A stretch of 64,000 nucleotides of DNA, taken from NCBI GenBank assembly GCA_963383645.1, contig OY726560.1:62742058-62806057 (forward strand), read 5' to 3'. The notes beneath the pieces were generated by a model. The model searched no databases, was not told the origin of the DNA, and saw only the letters and a list, made by a program, of their open reading frames with translations. Each line of letters begins with the position of its first letter. The first letter of the stretch is position 1. This document shows positions 23,913 through 34,177 of the stretch, piece by piece. This DNA comes from Muscardinus avellanarius. Taxonomy: Eukaryota > Chordata > Mammalia > Rodentia > Gliridae. Made by a program: the position numbers and the translations under genes.

Positions 23913-25681
23913 TCCTGGCCTTTTGATTTTAGGGATAACGGATGATGATTGGACCCTCTAGCTTCTTCCTGCTGTGAAGGGGCATCGTCAGGGGCCCCAG
24001 GCCGGGAGGAGTCGGGAGTCCAGTCCCCCAGAATGGGGTGCAGGTGGGTACATAGCTGCAGTGCAAATTGGAGGTTGCCCTGGACAGCTTAGTGATGTTC
24101 GCTTGAGGAGGCTTGAACAGGCAAGGGCTATTAAAGAAAAAAACAAATCATGAGATTCAGCAGGCGACCAAAAAGGAGACTGGCTTACTCAGTACCTGGA
24201 GAGCTACCCTGAGCTGGCAAAGAGGATGGAGGCTGAGGGATCCAGGAGCCGTCAGTCTTCAGCCAGGCTGAGTAGGGCCAGCGGCGGGGTCTGGTCTGGA
24301 AAGGTGCTCCCCGTGTTGAGGTATCTGGGGCTCATCCTTTTCCAAGGGCACTATTCCAGTGGCCCTCCTGGCCACACGCCGGGAACAGTCTGATTGGTGG
24401 GCGTGGCTTCACCCCACTTCAGGCAGGCTCCTGGAAGTAGTCATCGTTGCAGTCCTCCACACCTAGGTGGCGCTCCAGAGGGCTGAGCTGCCACCGCCAG
24501 CTGAAGGGCAGCTACCAGATATTTGCTTTTTGGCAAAGTCGGAGTGTACGCTCCATCTCCACCTGTTTCTCTCTGGAATTAAAACTTTAGATGCCATGTT
24601 AAGGTTCTGTCAGCTGTGACGGACCGACACTCACACACAAAGAGCACGTCCCGGGGCGGGTATCCAGCGAGAATGGCAACGCAGACTCCCCACGGGCAGA
24701 GGGTGTTGCCCCAGCCCTGGCCTGGCGTTTCCTGCAGCACCTAGAGAGTGCCCGAGTGGACCGCCCAGCAAAATTGCAGTCTGGCGCAGGCCAAGATGGC
24801 GACTGTGACATCACCAGGCAGTGACTACGCGCCATCACAAAATGGCAGCTGGCAGGAAAATAAATGGCTGATGGGGGAGAGCATTTGGAGGGATACCAGA
24901 CCACTTATAAAAGTTCCTAACTATTCCTGGGCCACCACAACCCATTTTCCAACTCGTATCAAGGCAGACAGGATCTCAGGGCATCTGCTAGTATAAAGGT
25001 TTGACTTCCCATAATTGGTTCACGGGCAGAAACGAAGAACAGGAAATGGGCGTCCCCAATTTCTCTATTCAATCGTTCAGAAACAGAGGTTAAGAGATAG
25101 GGAAGAACGTCTTCATTCCTTCTCAAAACCGGAGGATGACCTGGTCATCCGGAGGGTGGTCCCAGTGGACCAGGGGACAATGGGTCACCAAGCACTTGGA
25201 TTTGGGGTCCCAGTGGACCGGAAGACCCAAGTCCGGAACTCACTCACCAAGGGAAGGAGGCAGTTTACCAGAGTGAAGTGTTGCCAACCAGCGCTGGCTG
25301 CGACAGAAGCGCTGAGAAGCTGCTGGGGGCATGGTGGAGCTGGGGTGCGCAGATGCTGGTGGCTGGTGTGGATGGCGCTGGTGGCTGGCGCAGGCGGGAT
25401 CAAACAGTGGCACACAGGCGGCGTGGCTTGCCGGGTTTGTGGCATGGAGACAAAATGGCTTTCCAGGCACGTGGCAGATGCTGAGGCTGGGCGCTGAGGA
25501 GCACCGCCAGTGAGCCTGGCTCGGGCGGGCGGAATGGAGCAGTAGCAGTGAGTAGAGCTGCGCCTGGCGCAGGTGACTGTGGCGGACGCCGATGCTGGCT
25601 ATTCGCCACCCAATGAGCCTGGCTCGGGGCGGGCGGGGCAAACCGGCCAGAGGTCCTGGCGGTGACCAGAGCGCCGAGCTG

Positions 25682-25718
25682 GACACAAAGTCACATGAGT
25701 GCAGGACCCAACTTATCA
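25682..25718. repeat. 37-bp direct repeat, right copy
   Basis: Identical to 23876-23912. Its right end coincides with the switch back to AT-rich L1 sequence. Confidence 0.95.
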
Positions 25719-25793
25719 GTTATCTTTTAACATTTGTAAGATTTTTATGGTGGGTTCTTATTTATATTTTTCATTCAAGGTGTACACTTTAAT

Positions 25794-25798
<5 letters not shown>

Positions 25799-25828
<30 letters not shown>

Positions 25829-25989
25829 TACTGGGGATGGAACTCTTCTACCTCTGGGCTACACTCCCATACCTATTTTATATTTTATTTGGAAATAGGG
25901 TCTCTTAAGACAGCAAGGCTGGCTGTGTGAACCTCCTATCTCCGCCCCCCAAGTGCAGGGATTACAAGCATGTGCCACCACACCCGGCT
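25799..25989 (-). mobile_element. SINE with (GT)n tail
   Basis: The SINE body (about 25828-25989) and its (GT)n tract (25799-25827) are together enclosed by a perfect 13-bp duplication, actttaatctttt, at 25786-25798 and 25990-26002. The GT array therefore arose in the insertion's tail. Confidence 0.93.
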
Positions 25990-26323
25990 ACTTTAATCTT
26001 TTTAAAGAAATATTTTTTTCTTGATTAACCTATATTTTTATCATACACTTGATTTTTTTATTAATTTCTTCTTTTATACTTATTTATTTTTCCTTCTACT
26101 ATCTTTGAGATAATGATTGGCATTTACTTTGCTGTTTTTTTTTTTTTTGTCAGATTCTTTTAACTAATTAATCTGTGAATAATTTTGACCTTCTTCTTTT
26201 TCTAACCAATGAGTTTAAAGGTGTGGTTTATAGTCCAGCAAAGCTTTAGTTGCCTCTCCTAAGTTCTGGTTAATCATTAAGTTAGAAATAGCTTATCATT
26301 CAGTTAAAACTAGTTTATAAAAT

Positions 26324-26531
26324 TCTGGGTATGGTTGTGCACACATGTAATCCCAGTGCTTGGGAGACTGAGAGAGGAGGATCATGGGTTCAGAATCAGC
26401 CTAAGCAATTTAGTGAGGCTCTCAGACACTTAGTGAGATCCTGATTTCAAATAAAAAATAAAATAGTGTTGGGAGTGTAGCTCAAAGATAGAATTCCCCT
26501 AGGCTCATTCCCCAGCATCACCATAAAAAAA
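26324..26531 (+). mobile_element. B1/ID-type SINE in the old L1
   Basis: SINE order ctgggtatggttgtgcacac, gatcctgatttcaaataaaa, gtgtagctcaaagatagaat, then ccccagcatcacc and an A tail. Moderately diverged. Confidence 0.85.
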
Positions 26532-26672
26532 GATATAGCTCAGAATCTTCACTAGATTTCATCTTTGATCCACTGAGGTACAACTTAATTCCAAATATTT
26601 AAGATTGTTCTGCTTCATGTTTATCTTATCTTCTAGTTTAATTTCATTATGGTTGAAGGACATATTGGTTAT

Positions 26673-27330
26673 TGTACCAGTGTTGGGAATAGCGTAGGAA
26701 GATTTGAAAAAGCTATGATTATTAATATATTCTAAAAATTGGGTGAGGGGCAAATCTGTGAAAGGACTTGGCTTCTGCCTAGAAGCAGGCACTTATTCCA
26801 ATGTAAATTAACCTAGTTTAAGGTAATTAGCAAGTCTATAAGAGAGGGGAACAAGGACTTCCTCATTCTCATTCTAAAGACAGGTTTACATAATAATTGA
26901 ATAATCTAGCTAGGATGGGAGGAGGGGTTAGACCTTCCTGAAAGGAGACACCTTGTCACACCTTGCTGGGGGAGGGAGCTTACAGGGACGTTTACTACGT
27001 CAGAATTACATAAACAAGATGGAGGTCATGGGTATAAAAAGTCTGGTCCATGTGTTTTATCTTTGGTGGGGCATTCATTTGAACCCCCCCACCCCATGCC
27101 ATCCTGGCATGGGGCTGTAACTATCTTCTGTATGTCTATCTTTTTAATAAACTTCTTTAAATCTTCAGCAAGAGTCCGGGCTAATGTGTATTTATCCTTA
27201 GCTCAGGACAAGAATGTGTGGTTTTTCTGTTTGGGGGTTTTGTTGTGGTTTGAGGGAAATTGTGTCTGGGACCCTAACAGGGGTCCCCGGGGACAGTTTC
27301 CCCAAAACCATATCATCTCAAACCATAACA
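26673..27330 (+). mobile_element. ERV LTR, copy C (best preserved)
   Basis: A 658-bp LTR from TGTACCAGTGTTGG to CAAACCATAACA. The TATA box is at 27033-27040 (tataaaaa) and the AATAAA at 27146-27151, about 110 bp later, the usual LTR spacing. The flanking 5-mers gttat (26668-26672) and gtaat (27331-27335) match 4 of 5. It is solitary, splits the old L1 and carries no coding sequence. Confidence 0.87.
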
Positions 27331-28814
27331 GTAATGACTTCAGTCTTATAAAATTTGTATAGTTTTGCTTTCTGGGTCATTATAAGATGCAACATAGGAA
27401 AGGTTTATTGACACACATACAAGATATTTTGACATTTTTGAATAGTCTTTTGTATATATCAAATAAATCACACTGCTGGAACAGGTCTTTATGTCTCTCC
27501 TGATTATTCTTTTTTTTTGTCTGCTGATGCTATCAGTTACTGAGACATGTGTTATAACCTTTCAGATGATTGTTAGATTATTTTTTATTTCTTTCAGTTT
27601 TGGACATTGAAGCTCTGTTATTTAAGGCATAAAACTTTTCAATATTGTATCTTCTTATGGAAATGAGATAAAATGATTGATTTAGTTTCTGATACAGTTG
27701 AATTTTAATCTATAATATAACCATTTGTTTCTATTATTTCCATATTTATTTTATTTCAGAATTTGTCTTTTATTGACTTTTTAATTGATGATTTTTCTAT
27801 TTGCCTGTTCTTTTATCTTTTCATTCTCCTGTTATTTTTTCAATGATTGCTTTAGAAATTAAAAGTATGATGTCTTAGATTACTACTTAAAGTAATAAAG
27901 CTACAATTTGCTAATCAATATAGGAATCTTACAACAATATTATTTTCTCTTCTACCTTTGTATTATTGTTGCTATATACATTATTGTATGTACATTATAA
28001 ACACTATAATGTCATTATGCTGTCATTTTTAAACAGTTAATATTTTTATCTCCATATTTACTTGGTGCTCTTCATCTTTCCTTTTGTAGTTTTACTTTTC
28101 CATTTAGGACTACTGTTTTATGTCTGAAGAACCCTTGTTAGTGTGCTCAGGCAATAATCTCAACTTCTTTTTTCTTAATCTGTAAATATGTTACTTCATC
28201 TTTATTTTTGAAGGATGATTCATATAGGTTTGGAATCCTAGTTTGAAGATTTGCTTCTTTGCATATTTTAAGAACATTATTTTTTTGGTTATATCTCCCC
28301 AAATTTCTATTGAAAATTCACCCATAGGTCTTCTTGTTACTCCATTCATTATAATGAGCTTTTATTTTTTTCAGTTGCTTTAAGGTCTTTTTTTTTATTT
28401 TAGAGTTTGACAGTAATGAGCTCAGGTAAAATTTTTATTTTGTATGTTATGTTAGGGTTGTAAAACTTTTTAAATCTGCATGCAGAAGGTAAATAATACA
28501 GATATTTTAATATATAAAATATAAATTTATGTAAAACATATAAAATATTTTTGTTGTGTGAAGGCAATTTTATTATATTTTTGTTTGCTTAATTTTTGTT
28601 TGCATACTATAATTGTTAGGAAAAAAAGGAAACTGAATAGGTACTTTAAAATTCCCTGAGTAGTATTTACTTATCAGGGTACATTGAAAGTTATTTACTT
28701 AAATTATAAAGTTATATTTTTCAATAACGATTAACAAGAAGATTCACTTTGATATTGTAATTTATTTATAACTTCATAGTAAGTAGAAATTATCTATAGT
28801 TAATTTACTTTTGA

Positions 28815-30290
28815 AATGCTTTTTAATAAATTTTTTTACTGGTACATTGTAATTGTACATGCTAGTGAGATTCATAGTGATACCTTCATACATGTGTATG
28901 CTATTTGGTCTGTTTCTTTCCCTGTACATTCCCTTTTCTTCCTCTTCTCTCTCACCATGCATAATAGAAAGGTTCATAGTAATATTTTTATATAAGCACA
29001 TAATATTATCTGGTGTGTTTTCTTCTTCCTGGTAGTTCTCCTATCCCTTTGATCCTCCCTCTCCCAATCTTCTTTTACTACCTTACTGGTTTCCTAATTT
29101 TTATGAAGTCTCTTTTATTTCTTTTTTTTTTCTCTCTAGCTTCCTCATGTATGGGAGAAAACATGTGGGCCCTTGCTTTTCTGAGTCTAGCTGATCTCAC
29201 TTAGCAAAGTGTTCTTCAGTTTCATCCATTTTCCTACAAATGACATAATTTTGTTCTTTATGACAGTAATAACTCCATTGTGTGTATGTAGCACATTTAC
29301 TTTATCCATTCTTTTACTGATCAATTGAAATACTTATAATTGAATATAAAGTAGATTACTGAGCCTTTTTAAAAAAAAATTACAGTAGTGTGTCAGTTTC
29401 TCATATTCTTAGTCAATTTTTGTTTTCAACTTCATTCTCAATTTTTTAAATAAGAATGACCATGCACTTACTAGTCTATCCACCTAAAAGTAAATTGAAC
29501 TCCTTTACCAAATGTGGAAAAAAATAATTTGCATATTCTCTGCGTAGGTATTTGTGGACATGCACTGACTTTTTATTCCATATGTAACATGAGTAATAAA
29601 AAAGTCAGATTAAATGTTCCTATGATATACTTCTTTGATATACTTCTTCTAAGTTTCTGCAAGTTTTTACAGATAGTGACAAGAGTGGCATCTATTGGTC
29701 ATTCTTGTACTGGCCAGTATATAACTATGACAGAAATAATACAACAGCCTGAGAAAAACCATGCCTCAGAGCATCGAATCTGATTTTTTCAATAGTGAAT
29801 GAATGCCCTGGGCTAAGATTTTGTAAAACAAAGAGGACCCTAGTTCAAACTTTGTAGTATATAAAGAAATGTTTTTAGTATGTTTATGTAAAGAGGGGAA
29901 TGAGTAGACACATACAGTAATTGAGAGAGAATTTCAGAAACTAATCATTGGAATGTCCCATGTCACACTTCCAGTTTCCAGCACTGTGAAAATACGTGTC
30001 TGTATTTATAAGCCTAGTCTATGGAACTTTTTTTAATAACAACCCAAGCAAACTAATGTTGTTCCTTCTTATGAATACACCATTTCGTTGTGTCCCTCTG
30101 ATGGACCTTGTGGTTGTCTCTGGCCTTCTGGCATTACAAATAATGCTATAGTGCTTAACATTGACTACTTGGCATTTTATTTCCGAAGGGAATTGTAGAA
30201 AAGGAATTGCTAGGTTAAAGGGTAAATGCATGTGTAATTTCTGAAGATCCTAACAAATTCTAGGGTTTGTAGAATGTTCACATGCCTTTT
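28815..30290 (-). mobile_element. Old L1 3' fragments
   Basis: 28815-29340 reads on the minus strand as L1 3' UTR and the end of ORF2 (words gtttcatccattttcctaca and ctccattgtgtgtatgtagc). 30080-30290 contains the next upstream L1 block (ttgctaggttaaagggtaaa). The part between is poorly recognisable. Open frames here are not genes. Confidence 0.65.
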
Positions 30291-30349
30291 AGTTTTCTGC
30301 ATGAAGTAGGTATGCTTGTTAGCTTTCCATCCTGGTGGTTAAATATCTA

Positions 30350-30681
30350 GGAAAAATTAGGAGGAAAGATTTATTTTGACTCATGGTTTCAGAGGTTTAT
30401 CCATGGTCACTTGGCTCTGCTGGTATGAGCCTGTGACAAGGAAGTAAATCACAGTAGAGATCATGTGGGGGAGCAAAGATGCTCACTTTATGGTGGTGAG
30501 AAAGCAGAGAGAGAGAGAAGGAGAGAGGGAGAGAGGGGGAGAGAGAGAGAGAAAGAAGAAGAAGAAGAAGAAGAAGAAGAAGAAGAAGAAGAAGAAGAAG
30601 AAGAAGGAGGAGGAGGAGGAGGAGGAGGAGGAGGAGGAGGAGGAGGAGGAGGAGGAGGAGGAGGAGGAAGAGGAGGAGGAG

Positions 30682-30735
<54 letters not shown>

Positions 30736-31030
30736 AAAAGAAGGAGAAGGAGAAGGAGAGAAGAAGAGAAGAGAGAAGAGACTAAAACAAACATAGCTCC
30801 CAAGGGCTCAACTCCATTGACCAACAAAATCCCACCTCCTGATGTTTTCAAACCCTTCCAATAGCCCATCAGTCTTTGAATTTATTAATCATCTCCTGTT
30901 AAATTAGAGCTTTACTGATCCAATCAATAACATTTGGAAGGCCTCACCCTCTGAACACTGCTGCATCAGACCCCAAGCTTTTAACCATGATCCCTTCAGG
31001 GAACATTTCATATCTATGTAACATTAGACT
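30350..31030 (+). mobile_element. LTR-like medium-reiteration repeat with purine tract
   Basis: Starts aggaaagatttattttgact, continues tggtttcagaggtttatcca and gtggtgagaaagcagagaga, then a long purine tract. After it come aaaatcccacctcctgatg, aatcatctcctgttaaatta and cttcagggaacatttc. It belongs to the same family as 4975-5320. The GA-rich middle of the element apparently seeded the expanded tract. Confidence 0.55.
30507..30780. repeat. Polypurine tract (GA)n-(GAA)n-(GGA)n-(GAAA)n
   Basis: About 270 bases with almost no pyrimidine on the plus strand: GA-rich, about 16 GAA, about 22 GGA, then about 14 GAAA units and mixed purines. The long poly-Lys/Glu/Gly/Arg open frames across it are artefacts. 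Confidence 0.96.
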
Positions 31031-31756
31031 TATACCATTTGGGGAAACTTTTTATTCTCAGAAAAAAAAATGTTTTTGAGCTACTAGTTAACTACAATTG
31101 ATCTATTTTTGTAGGGAAATTTGTAGGACAAATTCCTGCCTACATTCAATCATAGTAAAGCTCATGTGTTCCTTCAAGAGCTGGCATGTTCTCTCCAATT
31201 AATATGCTTTCCAGTAAAGAAACACTAATTTTTATCCCAGGGAGAGAATTAGAATCAAAGAAATTCCACTGGAATGGGAGCTGCATCTTCAGTTTCCTAA
31301 TGCTGGGCCAGGCATCCCTGTGACAGGTAAGTATGGCCAATATGGAGTCAGTGTCCCATGGCACCACAATGTCAAGGTCCCTGTCCCAAAAGGAGCCAGG
31401 TTGGAGTCAGTGGCAGTAGGCAGAGGCTGTGCTAACAAGAGTAGAGCCTGCTAAAGAGAGGAAAACTGGTTCTTGCCTTGCCAGGGTTTGCTTGCTCCTC
31501 TGTAGGGCAGCAGCCATAGCTCTCTCTTACTGGTGGAAAGAAAATGAGATCATCCTCCACCATCTCCTGCTCTCATCTTCAGAAGTATACAAGACCAGGA
31601 GAAGGAGATTTTATTAGCATCAGCCAAGCCTAGTCAGCGGAGCTAAAATTTACAAATCTCCCCCACGCATGAATGGATAGGACCCCACTTCCTCTAGAGA
31701 TAGACAGAATTTCCCAGAAGGGAGGGTGGAAAACTTGAAATAAAAGCAAATGAGAT
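31031..31756. other. Intergenic, nothing recognised
   Basis: No exon or known repeat is identified. It is mildly less AT-rich than the surroundings (31380-31740). Confidence 0.5.
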
Positions 31757-31899
31757 AGCAGGGCAGCGTGGTGCGCGCTTATAATCTTAGTGAGGCCCTT
31801 CACAACTCAATGAGACTCTGTTTCAAAAAATAAAAAGACTGAAAAATAGGGCTGGGGGTGTAGCTCAGAGGTAGAATGCCCCTGGGTTTCATCCCCAAA

Positions 31900-31946
<47 letters not shown>
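31757..31946 (+). mobile_element. Internally deleted SINE with (CA)n tail
   Basis: The head agggcagcgtggtgcgcgct jumps from cttataatcttag directly to tgaggcccttcacaactcaa, so the middle of the SINE is missing. The tail gtgtagctcagaggtagaat is normal and is followed by about 20 CA units (31905-31946). Confidence 0.82.
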
Positions 31947-31947
<1 letters not shown>

Positions 31948-32589
31948 CCACAAAGGAAATGGGATGATCAAGGGACCACCAGCAACAGAAAGAGAAGCTG
32001 GGCGAGCTAGAGGGCAGTGGTGGGAGATTCTCTTTGAAAACTATTAAGTTAGGCATTTCTATCTTGTAAAACAGTAAGGAGACATTTAAATAAAGCCCTG
32101 GATTCTGTGACATCTCAGTGGAGCTGGCCTGTGAGATTTACTATCTTACTAGAGAGGTGGCACTTTGGGAATCACTAGCTGACCCGTGCTCCAACAAGTT
32201 TCCTTTCCCATAGGAATACTGAAGGGTCTCTTAGATCCTCTAAGAGAAGGAACCATATATATAATTATTCATGGCTGAATGTTGCAGTTTTTCTCAGTCA
32301 TAACATTTTGATATATTGCTCTTTCCTTCTCTCCATGGAAATGTGTTTTATATTGACACTTCAAAATATTTTCTAAAATTAAATGGGAAATAAAGACGGG
32401 GGAAGGGAGGTAGGAAAAGGAAGAGCAATAAAGAAAGGAAAGTTAAAATTTGCTGTATTTTAGTAATGCATTGAATTATAATCATTGTTGTTTTAGCAAA
32501 AGAGGTCGCTTTGTATCAAAGTTATCATCTAGTTCTGAGTCTATTTAAAAACTGTTGAAAAAGAAAGTAATTAGATATACTTATGAAAC
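31947..32589. other. Region downstream of PI15, nothing recognised
   Basis: No repeat or exon is recognised between the last SINE and the inferred end of the PI15 transcript. Confidence 0.5.
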
Positions 32590-32603
32590 AAAAAGCACAA
32601 TAT

Positions 32604-32609
32604 TTTATT
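32604..32609 (-). terminator. Candidate distal PI15 polyadenylation signal
   Basis: Minus-strand AATAAA within ttcaataaaatattgtgc, followed by a T/GT-rich downstream element. It marks the low end of the repeat-free zone. Confidence 0.5.
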
Positions 32610-34034
32610 GAAAATAAAAATAATCCAGAAGAGTTTTTAAAAAACTACATCTGTTAAGATCCATAAAGACAGAGGTTACACAGGTGTTTTATATATATAC
32701 ATACACACACATTCATGACATTACATAAAAGCATCAAAGGCACTTTCCACTGCCGCAGTGTTAGGTAATGGACCAAACATATCCAAATTAATCTGTTTTT
32801 TTTTTTTAAAAAAAAAAACCCTAAAGTGATATAGTATATTTTAGGACTACATAAATATTTGCAACATATTTACCTATTTAAAAAACGTATTCTTTTCATA
32901 TGTGCATCATAATCATGTCTAATTCTCTATAATATGTAACCAAGCACCAGTTTAAATCAGCATTTGATTCTCTGCAAAAGTAGTAAGTTCCAACACATGC
33001 AAAGTGGATGGAGTATTGAAAAGAATCAAACTATCGAAGCGATTTAGTGCCTCAAATGTCTTTTAGAGTTTTTTTTTTGTTTGTTTTGCTTTTTTTTTTT
33101 TTTACTAGCTAATTGTGTTGGAGAAAATGGGGGAAACTGGATCAATTAGACCCGGGTTATTTGTTTAATAAAATTCTAAGGCTCAGAGAAGAATGTTCCC
33201 AGACACCAACCCAGACACCAAGGGAGGTGCTGGGAACAAGTTAGTCCATTTTTAGTGTGTTGTACTTTGAAGATTTGTATAACATTAGGATCATAGAAAA
33301 GATTGATTGCTTTAAAATAAGTTTGAAAATAATTTGGAAGACAACTTCAAAGTAAATGTTATGGTAGATTCTTTAAGAAATCTGTCAAACAGATGATTCA
33401 TCATACCCAATTACATGTCTTAACTGAAAGTTTACCTGAGAATATTCATTACCTTTATTAGTTAGCGGTGACATAAATTCTGATCTTCTACATACACTTG
33501 TTAAATTAGAAGGGCTTTGAACGGAATAACAAAATTTTATAATTAGTGTCAGAATATGGGCACATAATATTGTAGCATTACAGCCCAAAAATGAAAAGTA
33601 GAGGGATCACCCTTTTATATATGAAATTAATTCTTATTTTAATATAGCTCCTTTTTATCTTATTACTATGCTAAATAAAAATAAACTCACATTTGAAAAT
33701 GTGATATGATTATAATTCTTTTAGATGACTGTAATTATAAGTGTACATACTACAAAAACCAAATAAAAACATATTTTAGTAATACATGGTTCAAAAACAC
33801 TTTGATAAGCACCTTAGAAATAAAAACTTATGTAAAAATAATATTATTTAGGAAAGTAGGTGCCAGGATATCTTAACTCTCATTTCTTCTTTAAAAATGT
33901 TGTAAATAGAGTCAGGTATTTTAAATAATGTTAGATTTAGAAAGTATTAGAGAACTATAATATTGTGCAAGTTTTCCTGAAAACAAATGGGTTTTGTTAT
34001 AGGCCAAGTAGGCATCAAGAATTTGTTTTCACAA

Positions 34035-34049
34035 CCACCAGAGGGCGCC
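34035..34049 (+). promoter_or_regulatory. CTCF core motif (15/15 consensus match)
   Basis: The bases ccaccagagggcgcc fit CCASYAGRKGGCRSY at every position. Motif orientation is plus, opposite to PI15 transcription. It sits in AT-rich sequence, so a chance match is less likely than in a GC-rich context. Occupancy cannot be judged from sequence. Confidence 0.75.
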
Positions 34050-34128
34050 AGGGCCTGCAGCATGATTAATGTTGGTGTAATCTCATATTCAGATGACATT
34101 TGAATTTTGACATTCTCAAGCCAAAAAA

Positions 34129-34132
<4 letters not shown>

Positions 34133-34174
<42 letters not shown>
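34133..34174. repeat. (AT)n microsatellite
   Basis: About 20 uninterrupted AT units within the inferred 3' UTR. Confidence 0.95.

Positions 34175-34177
<3 letters not shown>

Larger units (their letters stand above)
23635..25718. mobile_element. GC-rich composite element, unidentified
   Basis: About 2.08 kb of GC- and CpG-rich DNA sits inside the AT-rich old L1, whose sequence resumes on both sides (…aaaataa at left, gttatcttttaacatttg at right). It starts TGTGAGTACGGCGG and ends CCCAACTTATCA, so TG...CA termini are present on the plus strand. An identical 37-bp direct repeat (starts gacacaaagtcacatgagtg) lies at 23876-23912 and at the right edge, 25682-25718. Other internal features are atggcat-taaagttttaat inverted copies (about 23680 and 24600), ccaagatggcg (24790-24800) and a tataaaag box (24905). 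Open frames up to 160 codons have no recognised domain. It is probably a non-autonomous ERV-like insertion, but no LTR pair beyond 37 bp, primer-binding site or gene is seen. Confidence 0.55.
21652..28450 (-). mobile_element. Ancient L1, split by later insertions
   Basis: Pieces at 21652-21824, 22477-22680, 23395-23634, 25719-25785, 26003-26323, 26532-26672 and 27331-28450 read in order as the minus strand of an old L1. Reverse-transcriptase-like words include gttgaatcttatcaaatc, ttctgaccacataagacaag with agttggaaagtgttt, and gatttttttattaatttctt. The intervening blocks are the LTRs, the GC-rich composite element and SINEs. The family assignment (L1M-like) rests on pattern memory, and the ends are approximate. 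It is highly decayed with no coding capacity. Confidence 0.7.

Noticed and set aside
24460..24474. Second CTCF site in the GC-rich element (cacctaggtggcgct)
   Set aside because: Two mismatches to the core in the strongly weighted CCA part; too weak to list as a site without binding data.
25015..25686. 160-codon plus-strand and 148-codon minus-strand frames in the GC-rich element
   Set aside because: They overlap on opposite strands in GC-rich DNA where stops are rare, match no family I recognise and contain the repeated GC-box segment. Best explained as composition.
23635..25718. CpG island promoter of an unannotated gene
   Set aside because: The block interrupts an old L1 and is bounded by a direct repeat, so an inserted element is more likely. 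No exon with convincing coding content follows it on either strand.
23876..25718. The 37-bp repeats as a CRISPR-like or attachment-site pair
   Set aside because: Only two copies 1.8 kb apart in mammalian DNA, without spacers, cas genes or an integrase.
30463..30869. Open frames of 100-133 codons across the polypurine tract, on both strands
   Set aside because: Poly-Lys/Glu/Gly or poly-Ser/Phe translations come from the simple repeat; no start context, domain or splice structure supports a gene.
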